Assembly (NCBI GenBank): GCA_030345135.1
Contig: CP128386.1
Location: 3,311,677 to 3,375,676, forward strand
Reading direction: 5' to 3'
Length of the DNA: 64,000 nt
From: Chitinophagaceae bacterium DXS
GTDB taxonomy: Bacteria; Bacteroidota; Bacteroidia; Chitinophagales; Chitinophagaceae
This document shows, in pieces, positions 45,119 to 55,236 of the stretch. A program made the position numbers and the translations under genes. The notes beneath the pieces are model-generated. The model made no database searches, was not told where the DNA came from, and saw only the letters and a program-made list of their open reading frames with translations. Positions within the stretch are counted from its first letter, which is position 1. Each line of letters begins with the position of its first letter.

Positions 45119-45138
45119 TGTATGATGTCAGTCATACA
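45119..45138. promoter_or_regulatory. candidate operator palindrome
   Basis: tgtatga-tgtcag-tcataca: perfect 7-bp arms with a 6-bp spacer, 50 bp upstream of the LacI gene and 185 bp before the divergent isomerase-like gene. Position fits regulator binding; the sequence is not a textbook LacI operator. Confidence 0.45.
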
Positions 45139-45323
45139 ACCTCTTGGACGCGAAATTTACACTCTTTATCCAACAAATTTGCGGAATCGTTTGCGTAAAA
45201 AAACATATTATGCCTGCTATTTTACCTAAAATTGTGAGAACTTAGAATCCATAACTTTTGCTTTGCTGTAATAGCTGCAACACAGGTTCACGTTTACAGA
45301 ATAAAACTTATTAACTAATCAAC

Positions 45324-46166
45324 ATGTCCTCAAGAAGAAATTTTATCCGCACTACTGCTGTAGGAATGGCCGGCACGCTGTCCTTTCCTGCAATATCAAA
45401 AGCCTCGGCATTCTATGCCGGTGATTCATCAAAAGCAACCACATTTTCTATTGGGATGGCAGGTTACACTTTCCTGAATTTTGATGTAGCTGCATCCATT
45501 GAAATGATGAAAAAGCTGGATGTACACAACATTTCGGTAAAAGATTTTCACTTGCCACTAAACAGCTCTGATGAAAAGATAAAGCAGGTATTGCAGCAGT
45601 TTAAAGATGGCGGCATAAATGTATACACCGTAGGCGTGATATACATGAAATCAAAAGAAGCCGTTGACCAGGCTTTTGATTATGCAAAACGTGTTGGAGT
45701 GAACATGATTGTGGGTGTACCCAATTACGACCTGCTGGATTACACAGAGGAAAAAGTTAAACAAACCAATATTAAGATCGCCATTCACAACCACGGTCCC
45801 GAGGATAAATTATATCCCGGTCCTAAACAGGTATGGGATCAGATCAAAGATCGCGATGCGCGTATGGGTCTGTGTCTTGATGTGGGACATGCATTGAGAG
45901 CAGGCACAGAACCGGACGAAGCGGTAAAATTGTACAGCAAACGACTGTTCGACATGCACATTAAGGATGTTGTTGCCCGCGAAAAAAATGCATCAGTTAC
46001 AGAGATCGGTCGCGGTGTTATAAACTACCCGGCGTTGATCAAGGCACTGGAGAAAGTAAAATACAATGGGATGATCAGCGTAGAATATGAAAAGAATATG
46101 AAGGATCCTTTGGTAGGGATAGCTGAATCGGTGGGATATGTGAGAGGCGTGATGAAAACGGTGTGA
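45324..46166 (+). CDS. sugar phosphate isomerase/epimerase-like TIM barrel, exported
   Basis: 280 residues. The N-terminus SSRRNFIRTTAVGMAGTLSF is a Tat-type signal (SRRNFIR). The AP-endonuclease-2-like barrel shows IAIHNHGPEDKLYPG, GLCLDVGHALRAG, DMHIKDV and GMISVEYE, whose His, Asp and Glu residues bind the metal. Such exported enzymes accompany 3-keto-sugar and sugar-phosphate-like catabolism. Forms a pair with the DUF1080 gene 108 bp downstream; faces the LacI gene divergently. Confidence 0.9.
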   Translation: MSSRRNFIRTTAVGMAGTLSFPAISKASAFYAGDSSKATTFSIGMAGYTFLNFDVAASIEMMKKLDVHNISVKDFHLPLNSSDEKIKQVLQQFKDGGINVYTVGVIYMKSKEAVDQAFDYAKRVGVNMIVGVPNYDLLDYTEEKVKQTNIKIAIHNHGPEDKLYPGPKQVWDQIKDRDARMGLCLDVGHALRAGTEPDEAVKLYSKRLFDMHIKDVVAREKNASVTEIGRGVINYPALIKALEKVKYNGMISVEYEKNMKDPLVGIAESVGYVRGVMKTV

Positions 46167-46274
46167 GGTATCAGGTATCAGGTTTCAGGTATCAGGTTTC
46201 AGGTATTAGGTATTAGGTTTTGAGCTTTAGGCTTTAGGCTCTAAGCTTTATTTTTAATCAGCAAACAAATTTCA
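46167..46274. repeat. AGGTATCAGGTTTCAGG and AGCTTTAGGCTTT words
   Basis: Short gap between two co-directional genes completely filled with ggtatcaggtttcaggtatc and gagctttaggctttaggctc words. Confidence 0.7.
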
Positions 46275-47633
46275 ATGTATAAGAAATTATTATTCGCAGC
46301 AGGAATCAGCCTGTTGCTGTCATCACAGACAATCGCAGCGGAAAAGAAATCGCTGTTTAATGGCCGCGATCTTTCCGGCTGGAAACAACTTAACGGCAAA
46401 GCCAAATATGAAGTAAAAGATGGCGAGATCATCGGTACTACAACCGTGAATGAGCCGAACTCTTTCCTGGTAACAGAAAAAGAGTATGGCGATTTCATTC
46501 TCGAGCTTGAGTTTAAATTTGAAGGAGAGTTTAATTCAGGAATACAGGTAAGAAGCGAAAGCACACCTTCGTATCAAAATGGCCGCGTGCATGGCTACCA
46601 GATTGAAATTGATCCAAGCGAACGTGCATGGAGCGGTGGCATTTATGACGAAGCAAGAAGAGGCTGGCTGTATCCGCTGACTTATAATCCTGCCGCGCAA
46701 AAGGCATACAAAAAAGACGGCTGGAACAAATACAGGGTAGAATGCATCGGCAGCAGTATCCGCACATGGGTAAATGGCGTTCCCGCTGCTAACCTTGTTG
46801 ACGATCTTACACTGAAAGGTTTTATCGCCCTTCAAGTTCATGGAATTGGAAGCAAGACAGAAGATGCCGGCAAAAAAATCCACTGGAAAAATATCTCTAT
46901 CGAAACTGCCAATCTTAAACCATCGCCTAACGATGACGTATATGTTGTAAATCTTCTTCCTAATAATGTTTCTGCACAGGAAAAACAAAATGGCGTGAAA
47001 CTTTTGTGGGATGGGAAAACATCTGCAGGCTGGAGAAGAGCTTTCAAAACTGAGTTCCCTGCAAGCGGATGGAAAATGGACAATGGCGTATTAACCGTGC
47101 AGCCTTCTAACGGTCATGAAGCTGGTGGCGGTGGAGATATTGTTACTGAAAAAGAATATAGTGCTTTTGATCTTCAGTTTGAATTTAAGCTGACTGACGG
47201 CGCCAACAGCGGTGTAAAATATTTTGTGAAGGAAGAAAATGATTCAAAAGGACTTTCTGCGATCGGTCTTGAATACCAGGTGCTGGATGATGAAAAACAT
47301 CCTGATGCAAAGCTGGGACGTGACGGCGACAGAACTTTAAGTTCTTTGTATGATCTTATTCCCCGTAAAAATATTCCTGCAGCACTGAAAAAGATTGGCG
47401 AATGGAACAGGGGCCGCATTATTGTTTATCCAAATAACCACGTAGAGCATTGGTTAAATGGCTACAAAATGGTAGAGTATGAAAGAGGTTCCAAAGAGTA
47501 TGAAGCACTTGTTGCGATAAGCAAATACAAGGTTTGGAAGAATTTCGGCACGGCACCTGCAGGACATATCCTGTTACAGGACCATGGCAATGAAGTTTCT
47601 TACAGAAGCATAAAAATTAAAGAGCTGAAATAG
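46275..47633 (+). CDS. two-domain 3-keto-disaccharide hydrolase-like protein (DUF1080 x2)
   Basis: 452 residues. Signal peptide [20 protein letters not shown], cleaved near AAE. Two concanavalin-like DUF1080 domains: residues ~25-215 ([40 protein letters not shown]) and ~235-450 ([37 protein letters not shown]). The family was linked to hydrolysis of 3-keto-glycosides. Duplicated domains are common in Bacteroidota. Probably acts with the isomerase-like protein encoded just upstream. Confidence 0.92.
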   Translation: MYKKLLFAAGISLLLSSQTIAAEKKSLFNGRDLSGWKQLNGKAKYEVKDGEIIGTTTVNEPNSFLVTEKEYGDFILELEFKFEGEFNSGIQVRSESTPSYQNGRVHGYQIEIDPSERAWSGGIYDEARRGWLYPLTYNPAAQKAYKKDGWNKYRVECIGSSIRTWVNGVPAANLVDDLTLKGFIALQVHGIGSKTEDAGKKIHWKNISIETANLKPSPNDDVYVVNLLPNNVSAQEKQNGVKLLWDGKTSAGWRRAFKTEFPASGWKMDNGVLTVQPSNGHEAGGGGDIVTEKEYSAFDLQFEFKLTDGANSGVKYFVKEENDSKGLSAIGLEYQVLDDEKHPDAKLGRDGDRTLSSLYDLIPRKNIPAALKKIGEWNRGRIIVYPNNHVEHWLNGYKMVEYERGSKEYEALVAISKYKVWKNFGTAPAGHILLQDHGNEVSYRSIKIKELK

Positions 47634-47681
47634 CTGTCAGCTTTTAGCTATCAGCTATCAGCTATCAGCTTAGTGAAAAAC

Positions 47682-47708
47682 GCGCGACATTGTTTGTCGC
47701 GCTTTTTT
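47682..47708 (+). terminator. terminator after the DUF1080 gene
   Basis: Stem gcgcgaca / tgtcgcgc with loop TTGTT and a T run. Preceded by agctatcagc words. Confidence 0.85.
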
Positions 47709-47763
47709 ATTGTATAATTCAATGAAATCCCGAAGGCCGCCTGACCGGTACTCTTTTGTCTGT

Positions 47764-47911
47764 AGCCCGCAGGGCTTAAAGTTCAATAGAAGTCCTAACA
47801 TACAAGGCCCTTATTGTCCGTAGGACATTAACCTCCTTATTTCGATTAATGCCCTACGGGCAATGCTCTTCATCTCTTGATTAATTCTATTGAGCTCAAT
47901 CCCCTAGGGGA
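47764..47911. repeat. row of four different short palindromes
   Basis: AGCCCgcaGGGCT at 47764, TGTCCgtaGGACA at 47815, TGCCCtacGGGCA at 47850 and TCCCCtaGGGGA at 47900. Similar design, different arms, spaced 35-51 bp. No gene. Confidence 0.65.
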
Positions 47912-48065
47912 AAATTGCAACTGATATGAGCTTTGTCAGCAGCACGACAGTACAGGTCTCTCAAATGTTGATCTGATATTAAAATATTTAAACGCTTAAT
48001 ATTGGCAACTCTTAATTAAATGGCATAGAACTATCAATTTTCAATTAGGGCTATCATCTCAAAAG

Positions 48066-48094
48066 AAAAGCGCGACAAAATTGCCGCGCTTTTT
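48066..48094. terminator. second GCGCG hairpin terminator
   Basis: aaaagcgcg / cgcgctttt with a 10-nt loop; it can serve the minus-strand gene ending at 48210. Followed to 48209 by caattttcacctctcaattt words. Confidence 0.75.
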
Positions 48095-48209
48095 ATCTAT
48101 TTTTTATTGTGCTCCGCTTATCATTCGCTCCGATCCATTTTCAATTTTCACCTCTCAATTTTCAATTATCTCTCCAATCCATTGTCAATTTTCACCTTTC
48201 AATTTTCAA

Positions 48210-49898
48210 TTATTTCACACTATCAACACCTGGAGCGGTAGTGCTATCCGGAGCCTGACCATTCATATCCATGTCAACACTTTCCTTGTGAGGAATGTTT
48301 TTTGCAGCTTCAGCTAAAAATTCTGCCAGTGACGCAAGACTGTTTTTCTTTCCATCAACCATTCTCAGCTGCATCGAGCTTTTGATCAGTTTACCGTCAA
48401 AATTTTCAGTAGAGCCAACGAGATCTTTAAAGGTGGTTTTAGCCTTATTCATTGTAGCAACCTGGTCCGCTGTTGAACTGGAGTCAAGCGGAAATGCCTG
48501 TAAGATCTTATTGATATCAACATACGCTCCAAATGGTTTACCACTTACTTTGCCGTCTACATCAGACGTGAAAGTAGCCTTAGCAGATCCGGCTGAATAC
48601 TGACCAACCATCGCGCTATCACTTGCAACAATAATGTCCTTGCTGTTGATCAGGTAGCTTGTTCCGGGAAAGTTTTGCGGAAGCAGATACTGATCGCCGT
48701 TTTTGGTAAGCATGCCTTTTGAAACCAATGTATTCATAACCTTTTCAAAAGAAGCTTTATCTCCGACTTTTGCGTTGAAAAGATATTTCATATCCGGCTT
48801 GGTCATGGTCATCTGAGGATAGTACGGATTAGGTTGTTTAACCACTGCAAGATCAGAAACAACAAAGGAGAATTCTCCTTTAAATGCTTTAGCAACATCA
48901 TCCAGTGTAAAGCCCATTTCATTCAAATACTGATTTGCCTGTACATCAAAGCCAGAGTATTTAATAATATCAATCAGTATTTGTGGATTAAATGACAACA
49001 AAATAAAACCATCAACATTGGATGATGGATATTTATTGATCATATCCATATTGATCTTTTGTCCCGGATATTTTTTCAGGATATCTTTTAAAGCGGGACT
49101 GCTATAGCCTTTTGAAGAAGCAACGATTTCGCCATCTTCGAAATTAATTGTCGTTGCAGAATATGCGTTATTGAGAAGATCACTCGCCTTAGTCATGCTG
49201 AGCATCGGTACATTGTTCAACAATCCCGAAGAATTAGTGAACACTGTGGCATCAGATTTTTCTTTAGCAAGCTCTACAAACTCAGGAATTGAAGCTATAG
49301 ATTCCGCTTCTTTTTGCTCGTACAGTGTATTCAACAATAAATGTCCGTCGTCTGGTTGACCGCTTGAGGCTGTATTCCTGTTATATTCTTTATTACCTGC
49401 AACAATAATTACATCGCTGTTCCAACCTACCGTAACATCGTTATCTATCACCGCATATGAATATTTGCTTTCTTTCTTGATTGCAGCTTCAGGTTTCTGT
49501 TTTTTCAAATACGCCTCAAACTTTCCGGCATCCTTTATCAATGCAATTGCAGCAAATGCATTTTGCTGACCGGTCATTATTGAGCCTTTGTTTTTCAGGA
49601 AGAAATAAACATCGGAAGACCAGTCTATCCCTGCATTTTTAAGATCGCCAACAGCAGATTTCATTTTCGCTACCTCAGACTTAGCGGAGTCTTTAAATAT
49701 GGTATTGAAAAGAGAATCGAGGTTCACACTGCTCTTAGACAGTTTTTCGGTAACACTCTTTGCGTTAACCGAAAACACCATGGTTGCATCTTTGGGAATA
49801 AATGTCACCTGCTTGGGAACGGACTTTTTACACGATGTTGCAATCAGCGCAACAGCCATGCAAAACAGGAGGCATCGGGTTACAAAATTTCTTGTCAT
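48210..49898 (-). CDS. DUF4836-family lipoprotein
   Basis: 562 residues. Lipoprotein signal to SCKK (Cys near 23), then IPKDATMVFSVNAKSVTEKL, the usual start of the DUF4836 domain, which runs almost to the end (YLLPQNFPGTSYLINSKDII, KPFGAYVDINKILQAFPLDS). Common in Bacteroidota; no function is assigned. Monocistronic, divergent from nothing close; the GH3-fusion gene lies 50 bp away and reads towards it. Confidence 0.88.
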   Translation of the reverse strand: MTRNFVTRCLLFCMAVALIATSCKKSVPKQVTFIPKDATMVFSVNAKSVTEKLSKSSVNLDSLFNTIFKDSAKSEVAKMKSAVGDLKNAGIDWSSDVYFFLKNKGSIMTGQQNAFAAIALIKDAGKFEAYLKKQKPEAAIKKESKYSYAVIDNDVTVGWNSDVIIVAGNKEYNRNTASSGQPDDGHLLLNTLYEQKEAESIASIPEFVELAKEKSDATVFTNSSGLLNNVPMLSMTKASDLLNNAYSATTINFEDGEIVASSKGYSSPALKDILKKYPGQKINMDMINKYPSSNVDGFILLSFNPQILIDIIKYSGFDVQANQYLNEMGFTLDDVAKAFKGEFSFVVSDLAVVKQPNPYYPQMTMTKPDMKYLFNAKVGDKASFEKVMNTLVSKGMLTKNGDQYLLPQNFPGTSYLINSKDIIVASDSAMVGQYSAGSAKATFTSDVDGKVSGKPFGAYVDINKILQAFPLDSSSTADQVATMNKAKTTFKDLVGSTENFDGKLIKSSMQLRMVDGKKNSLASLAEFLAEAAKNIPHKESVDMDMNGQAPDSTTAPGVDSVK

Positions 49899-49950
49899 AA
49901 ATGTTTTTTAATAGAAAGCTAAATTAGTTTTTATGGTAATATTTAGCGTT

Positions 49951-52881
49951 TTATTTTTTATAACCGGTTTCCTGGTGGCCAAAAGAGCTATAGATGATTT
50001 CCTGGATGTTCGAGCGCACATTCAGATGGCTGAGCCTCAGATTGTCGCCTCCGGTCGGGCATACGCGGTTGGAGAGAAATATGTATACCAGGTTATATTT
50101 GGGGTCAACCCACACACATGTTCCCGTAAAACCGGTATGGCCGAAGGTTTGCGGCGAAACACTTCTCGATGGGTAAGGATCTTTGGAGTTGGCGAGATCC
50201 TTTTCAGGTTTGTCAAATCCAAGTCCCCTCCTGCTGATATTACTTTGATAAGCGGTAAAATAGTCGATCGTTTCTTTTTTAAGAAAACGCTGTCCGTTCA
50301 TTTCTCCTCCGTTCGCCAGCATCTGGTACAACTGCGCCAGGTCATAAGCGTTGCTGAACAAGCCTGCATGACCAGCCACTCCTCCAAACATTGCAGCACC
50401 GGGATCATGAACGTATCCCCGGATCTGCTGCATGCGGAAATATTTCTCCTTTTCTGTCGGCGCAATTGCTGTCAGTGTTGTATGCTGTAATGGTTTAAAA
50501 GTTGTGCTGGTCATATTCAGCGGCTGATAGAATGTGGCTTTTGCATATTCATCCAATGGCTTTCCGGTTACCTGCTCCACAATCTTTCCCAGGAAAATAA
50601 AGTCATTATCGCTATAAATGTACTTTGGTTCTTTTCCAACAGGGCTTTCCAGTATCCGTTTGTAGATCGTATCCTCGTAGTCACTGCGCATAAACATATT
50701 CCGCGCGACTGGTATTGTGTAATGATCTTCATCTAAAGAATCGTAATAGCCGGGTTTGGGAACACCGCTTTTTTCGATTGTTGCTGTATAAAAAGGAATA
50801 AAAGCTACCAGTCCTGCCTGGTGCAACAATATGTTCCGCAAGGTCAACCCTTCTTTATTACTGCCTTTTACCCAGGGCAGATAATCTCCCAATGTTTTAT
50901 CGATGCTGATCTTTCCTTCTTCGTACAATTTCATTATGCTTACTGTAGTCGCACTTGTTTTGGTAACAGATGCCAGGTCATACATGCTGGATGTACTAAC
51001 GGACTCTGTACTGTCGTACGTCATGTAGCCATATGCTTTTTGAAACACCACTTTTCCATCTTTAGCAACCAGTACAACACAACCAGGTGTGGCCCTGTTG
51101 ACAATTGCATCGTTGGCAATACTATCTATCAGCGACAGTTTTTTGCTATCCATCCCTACCGATTCAGGTTGCACCTGGGGGAAATAATAGTTGGTGGTAA
51201 TGCCCTTGCCAAACTTCAGCTCCGGAGAAATGGTTACAGGCAACGATCCCTTAGCGATGAGTTTACCTGACAAAATATCAAAAGCAGCCTTTTGCGTGAT
51301 AGAGTCATCCTCGTAACAAGCAAAAAGATTGCTGGAACGGCTGAAGTTCTTTATTGCATATGGATTGCCAAAAGCAAGAACAACGGCTTTACTCTTTTGT
51401 TGAATATCATTAACCAATGCTACTGCCTTATCGGGTATTCCAAAATTATTGGCAGGCCGGCGGCTATAGGCATGAACACCAACAATAACCAGATCGTATC
51501 TATTTGCGAGCGCAGATTTTATTTTTTCTATCCCGCCAGTGCTGTCTTTAAAGGAGTAATAGTATACATCAGCTTTGTACTGATCCTGCAACAGCGATGA
51601 AAATGTATTGCCGCCATCCAATCCTACACCAACGTAAGCCAGCTTTAGATTCTTCTGCAAAGGCAGCAGTTGTGGCTGTTCGTTTTTCAGTAAAGTGATT
51701 GCATTTTGCGCCAGCGTGGTTTTCAATGCGTTTGTACCGGCATTCAGATCTGCAGCAAGGTTATTAAGATCGATGGGGTGGATATTATTTAAACCGAGGG
51801 CATACTTATACAGCAAAACTTTTTTCACGCGGGCGTTAATGTCGTCCCATTGCAGCACTCCTTTTTTCAACGCTTTTCGGATTTTTTTAATGCTGCCGGG
51901 GATATCCTGTGGCAGGCATAACATGTCATTACCTGCGATAAGCGATTGTAAAGAAATTTCTCCGCCGGGGAAAAATTTAGTTACCCCCTTCATTTCCAGG
52001 GCATCAGTAAAAGTCAGTCCTTTAAAACCCAGTTCATTTTTAAGCAGTCCGTTTACATTTTTTGCAGAAATGGAAGTTGCCAGGTTGGGTGTTGTATCAA
52101 TCGCGGCGACTGATAAATGCGCGCTCATTACGGCGCCAACCCCATTTTTAATCAACTCGCGGAAAGGATAGAGTTCCAGTGAATCCAACTGCGCTCTTGT
52201 TTTCTTAATTATGGGGAGATCAAAATGAGAATCCACCGCAACATCGCCATGACCCGGAAAATGCTTTGCGCAGGCAAGAACACCTTCATCCTGCATACCC
52301 GTTGTATACTCCGTTCCGAACAGTGCCACTTTGTATTTATCCTCGCCAAAACTTCTGTCATTAATTACCGGGTTAGCCGGATTGTTGTTAATGTCAACAT
52401 CGGGAGCAAAGTTCACCTGTATTCCCAGGCGTTTGCACTGGCGGCCAACTTCCCGTCCAAAAGCATAGATCAACTGTGCATCCGGAACAGCGCCCATCAT
52501 TAACTGACGTGGATAATTAATCACACTGTCAAGACGCATTCCGAGTCCCCACTCACCATCAATTGACACGAGCAAAGGGACTTCCGTTATGCTCTGATAA
52601 TAATTTGTGAGATTGGCCTGGCGAACAGGACCGCCCTGAAAAAAACACAATCCACCTACATGATATTTTTTTACCAATCCGGTTACCTGTTTTACATGAT
52701 CTGGTCCCAGGTTGCTGTGGGCCCGCACGATCATCAGCTGGGCAATTTTTTCATTTTTACTTAGTTTTCTGAATACACTATCCACCCATTTCGTGGCTTC
52801 CGGTGTAATTTTCACAAATGGCTGTGCATATAATAAAGATGTGACAGAGAGTAAAACAACAAGTGTCAGTACTTTTTTCAT
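49951..52881 (-). CDS. GH3 beta-N-acetylhexosaminidase fused to a class C beta-lactamase-like serine hydrolase
   Basis: 976 residues. Signal peptide to about 20 (LLYAQP). GH3 domain ~25-560 with NagZ motifs: IDGEWGLGMRLDSV, GIQVNFAPDVDINNNP, ACAKHFPGHGDVAVDSHFDL with the His-Asp dyad typical of NagZ. Domain 2 (~575-970) is a penicillin-binding-protein-like serine hydrolase: DLASVTKTSATT with the SxxK Ser/Lys near 637, YSDNDF near 754 in place of YxN, and FGHTGFTGT (HTG) near 916. A periplasmic enzyme that may clip GlcNAc-MurNAc and the peptide or ester part of muropeptides; fusion of these two domains is known in Bacteroidota. Confidence 0.93.
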   Translation of the reverse strand: MKKVLTLVVLLSVTSLLYAQPFVKITPEATKWVDSVFRKLSKNEKIAQLMIVRAHSNLGPDHVKQVTGLVKKYHVGGLCFFQGGPVRQANLTNYYQSITEVPLLVSIDGEWGLGMRLDSVINYPRQLMMGAVPDAQLIYAFGREVGRQCKRLGIQVNFAPDVDINNNPANPVINDRSFGEDKYKVALFGTEYTTGMQDEGVLACAKHFPGHGDVAVDSHFDLPIIKKTRAQLDSLELYPFRELIKNGVGAVMSAHLSVAAIDTTPNLATSISAKNVNGLLKNELGFKGLTFTDALEMKGVTKFFPGGEISLQSLIAGNDMLCLPQDIPGSIKKIRKALKKGVLQWDDINARVKKVLLYKYALGLNNIHPIDLNNLAADLNAGTNALKTTLAQNAITLLKNEQPQLLPLQKNLKLAYVGVGLDGGNTFSSLLQDQYKADVYYYSFKDSTGGIEKIKSALANRYDLVIVGVHAYSRRPANNFGIPDKAVALVNDIQQKSKAVVLAFGNPYAIKNFSRSSNLFACYEDDSITQKAAFDILSGKLIAKGSLPVTISPELKFGKGITTNYYFPQVQPESVGMDSKKLSLIDSIANDAIVNRATPGCVVLVAKDGKVVFQKAYGYMTYDSTESVSTSSMYDLASVTKTSATTVSIMKLYEEGKISIDKTLGDYLPWVKGSNKEGLTLRNILLHQAGLVAFIPFYTATIEKSGVPKPGYYDSLDEDHYTIPVARNMFMRSDYEDTIYKRILESPVGKEPKYIYSDNDFIFLGKIVEQVTGKPLDEYAKATFYQPLNMTSTTFKPLQHTTLTAIAPTEKEKYFRMQQIRGYVHDPGAAMFGGVAGHAGLFSNAYDLAQLYQMLANGGEMNGQRFLKKETIDYFTAYQSNISRRGLGFDKPEKDLANSKDPYPSRSVSPQTFGHTGFTGTCVWVDPKYNLVYIFLSNRVCPTGGDNLRLSHLNVRSNIQEIIYSSFGHQETGYKK

Positions 52882-53119
52882 GTAAGGTCGCTGTTAGATG
52901 CACAAGATACTGCATTAGAATGTGCGAATGTGCAAATGGGTGAATGTGCGAATAGGAGAATATGAGTTGAGGGACTTTAAAATATTGTAAAAAATACCAA
53001 TTTGTTGGACGGGCCAAATCTGATCAATTATTGTTTCGTTATTACCCCAATAATGGGCTGGCCGCCTCGTGGGGTTTCGCTTTCTTTTCCTACTTTTACC
53101 GGCTAAATTAAGAGGAACT
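52882..53119. other. divergent gap with GTGCGAATGTGCAAATG words
   Basis: gaatgtgcgaatgtgcaaat at 52918 belongs to the word family of the 20.4-kb array. Must contain promoters of both flanking genes. Confidence 0.5.
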
Positions 53120-55000
53120 GTGGCGGACATTATTCAATTATTACCTGACAATATAGCAAACCAAATAGCAGCGGGAGAAGTGATTCAACGTCCGGCAAGT
53201 GCGGTAAAGGAACTCCTTGAAAATGCCGTAGATGCTGGTGCAACAGAGATAAAGCTGATTATTACAGATGCTGGCAAAAGTTTAATACAGGTTATTGATA
53301 ACGGAAAGGGCATGAGCGAAACCGATGCGCGTATGTGCTTCGAAAGACATGCTACCAGCAAAATAAAAAACGTAAACGATCTTTTCCATATACGAACAAT
53401 GGGTTTTCGTGGTGAAGCGCTTGCCTCCATCGCCGCTGTGGCCCAGGTAGAATTAAAAACGCGGAAGGCGGATGAGGAATTGGGCTGCTACATTGAAATT
53501 GAAAACAGTGTGGTTATAAAGCAGGAACCTTGTGCTTGCCCTGTTGGTACCAGCATCGCCATGAAGAATTTGTTCTTCAGTGTGCCGGCGCGTAGAAATT
53601 TCCTTAAAAGCAATGCTGCTGAAATGCGCCATATAGTTGACGAATTTATTCATGTGGCCATGGCATTTCCACAAATTTTCTTTTCACTTACGGCCAACGG
53701 CGAGCAAATGTTCCACCTTGAAGCGGGAAACCTTAAACAACGTGTAGTACAGGTTTTGGGTAACCAATATGCTTCGAAGCTGGTGAGTGTTAAAGAGGAA
53801 ACAGATTATATGAACGTTTACGGTTTTGTAGGCAAGCCGGATGCGGCCCGCAAGACCCGTGGCGAACAGTACTTTTTTGTAAACAACCGGTATATCAAAA
53901 GCGGATACCTGAACCATGCCGTGATGAGCGCATTTGATAACCTGATCAATAAAGACAGTTTTCCTTTATACGCATTATATATCGATCTTGATCCTACCCG
54001 TGTGGACATCAACGTTCATCCCACCAAACAAGAGATCAAGTTTGAGGATGAAAAGATCATTTATGCGTTTGTTCAGGCAGCAGTAAAGCATGCACTGGCA
54101 CAGTTCAGCGTGGCACCGTCTCTTGATTTTACTTTAAATGCGGAGATCCAGCAGCTCGATGCCGTTAGTAAACCGTATACTGAAGGGACAAAAGAAGATG
54201 TCAGCGGTTCTCAGTTGTTTAAAACCTTCACTCAAAGACATCAGGCTCACAAAGTCGATCCAAGTGAAAAAAGTGAACTGAAGCACTGGAAAGATTTTTT
54301 TACAAGTCCCCAGCAACCGGCATCTGCTTCTCAGCCGGAAACCATTGGAGAGTATTCACTGGATATAAGTGCCGGTTACGCGGCGCCTCAGAAACAATCC
54401 AGCCTCTATCAGCAATCTGATAAACTGATTGCAACGGATGCGCATTTGTTGCAATTGCATACAACATATATCATTGCACCCACACAGAGCGGCTTTTTGC
54501 TGGTTCATCAGCAGCTTGCACACGAACGCATTTTGTATGAGCGCTTTAGCGTTGCTGCTCACGGCAGACAGATGGTGACACAAAAACTGTTGTTTCCCTC
54601 AACCTTAACTGTTTCCCCTTCTGACGCTGTTTTGCTCACAGATTTATTGCCCGAGTTAAAAATGCTGGGCTACGACGTTGAGCCGTTCGGCAAAGACAGT
54701 TTTGTTATACAAGGCGTACCGGCCGATGTTAGCCAGGGAAATGAAAAGCATTCTATCGAGTTGCTAATAGAACAGTTTAAACATTTTAGCAGCGATATCA
54801 AGTTCAGTAAGCGCGAAAAACTGATCCGATGCCTTAGCCGTCAGCAAGCTATTAAGGCAGGACAGCATCTTACCCAAACTGAAATGCGCACGCTTGTTGA
54901 AGAATTATTTTCATGCAACACAGCCAATGTAACGCCAACCGGAAGCCCGACTTATATCGAGTTTAAAGAGGATTACCTGGACAGGATGTTTGGACGATGA
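53120..55000 (+). CDS. mutL: DNA mismatch repair protein MutL
   Basis: 626 residues from GTG 53120 (ADIIQLLPDNIANQIAAGEV); a longer frame from 53069 adds 17 residues not found in the family. The GHKL ATPase motifs are intact: VKELLENAVDAGATEI, VIDNGKGM, TMGFRGEALASIAAVA. The C-terminal dimerisation domain has HQQLAHERILYE where endonuclease-type MutL has DQHAxxERxxxxE, so the metal-binding Asp and His are replaced. It coordinates MutS and downstream repair steps in the cytosol. Stand-alone gene. Confidence 0.95.
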   Translation: MADIIQLLPDNIANQIAAGEVIQRPASAVKELLENAVDAGATEIKLIITDAGKSLIQVIDNGKGMSETDARMCFERHATSKIKNVNDLFHIRTMGFRGEALASIAAVAQVELKTRKADEELGCYIEIENSVVIKQEPCACPVGTSIAMKNLFFSVPARRNFLKSNAAEMRHIVDEFIHVAMAFPQIFFSLTANGEQMFHLEAGNLKQRVVQVLGNQYASKLVSVKEETDYMNVYGFVGKPDAARKTRGEQYFFVNNRYIKSGYLNHAVMSAFDNLINKDSFPLYALYIDLDPTRVDINVHPTKQEIKFEDEKIIYAFVQAAVKHALAQFSVAPSLDFTLNAEIQQLDAVSKPYTEGTKEDVSGSQLFKTFTQRHQAHKVDPSEKSELKHWKDFFTSPQQPASASQPETIGEYSLDISAGYAAPQKQSSLYQQSDKLIATDAHLLQLHTTYIIAPTQSGFLLVHQQLAHERILYERFSVAAHGRQMVTQKLLFPSTLTVSPSDAVLLTDLLPELKMLGYDVEPFGKDSFVIQGVPADVSQGNEKHSIELLIEQFKHFSSDIKFSKREKLIRCLSRQQAIKAGQHLTQTEMRTLVEELFSCNTANVTPTGSPTYIEFKEDYLDRMFGR

Positions 55001-55236
55001 TTCGATGTACGGTGATGCCATGTACGATGTTAGATGTACGATGTACGTTGTGGGTGTGAGCTGTATGATGTTTTAAGTACGAAGTTAGAAGTACGAAGTA
55101 CGGGCGCCGCATAGAATTGTCGCAACGGTGTATTTTACGGCAATCCGGCGCCTTCGATTTGATAAACGTAGAACGTAAAACCTACAACGTACAACACTCA
55201 TCTTCAGCTTTAAGCTTTGGGCTTTAGGCTTTGAGC
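55001..55236. repeat. TGTACGATGTACG and AGCTTTGGGCTTT words
   Basis: Between convergent mutL and dacB: gatgtacgatgtacgttgtg, aagtacgaagttagaagtac, cctacaacgtacaacactca and agctttaagctttgggcttt. Confidence 0.7.

Noticed and set aside
46536-46988. 150-codon frame opposite the DUF1080 gene
   Set aside because: Antisense shadow of a well-supported gene with Cys-rich composition and no family features.
50821-51270. 149-codon frame opposite the GH3 fusion gene
   Set aside because: Antisense of the linker and beta-lactamase-like region; no motifs.
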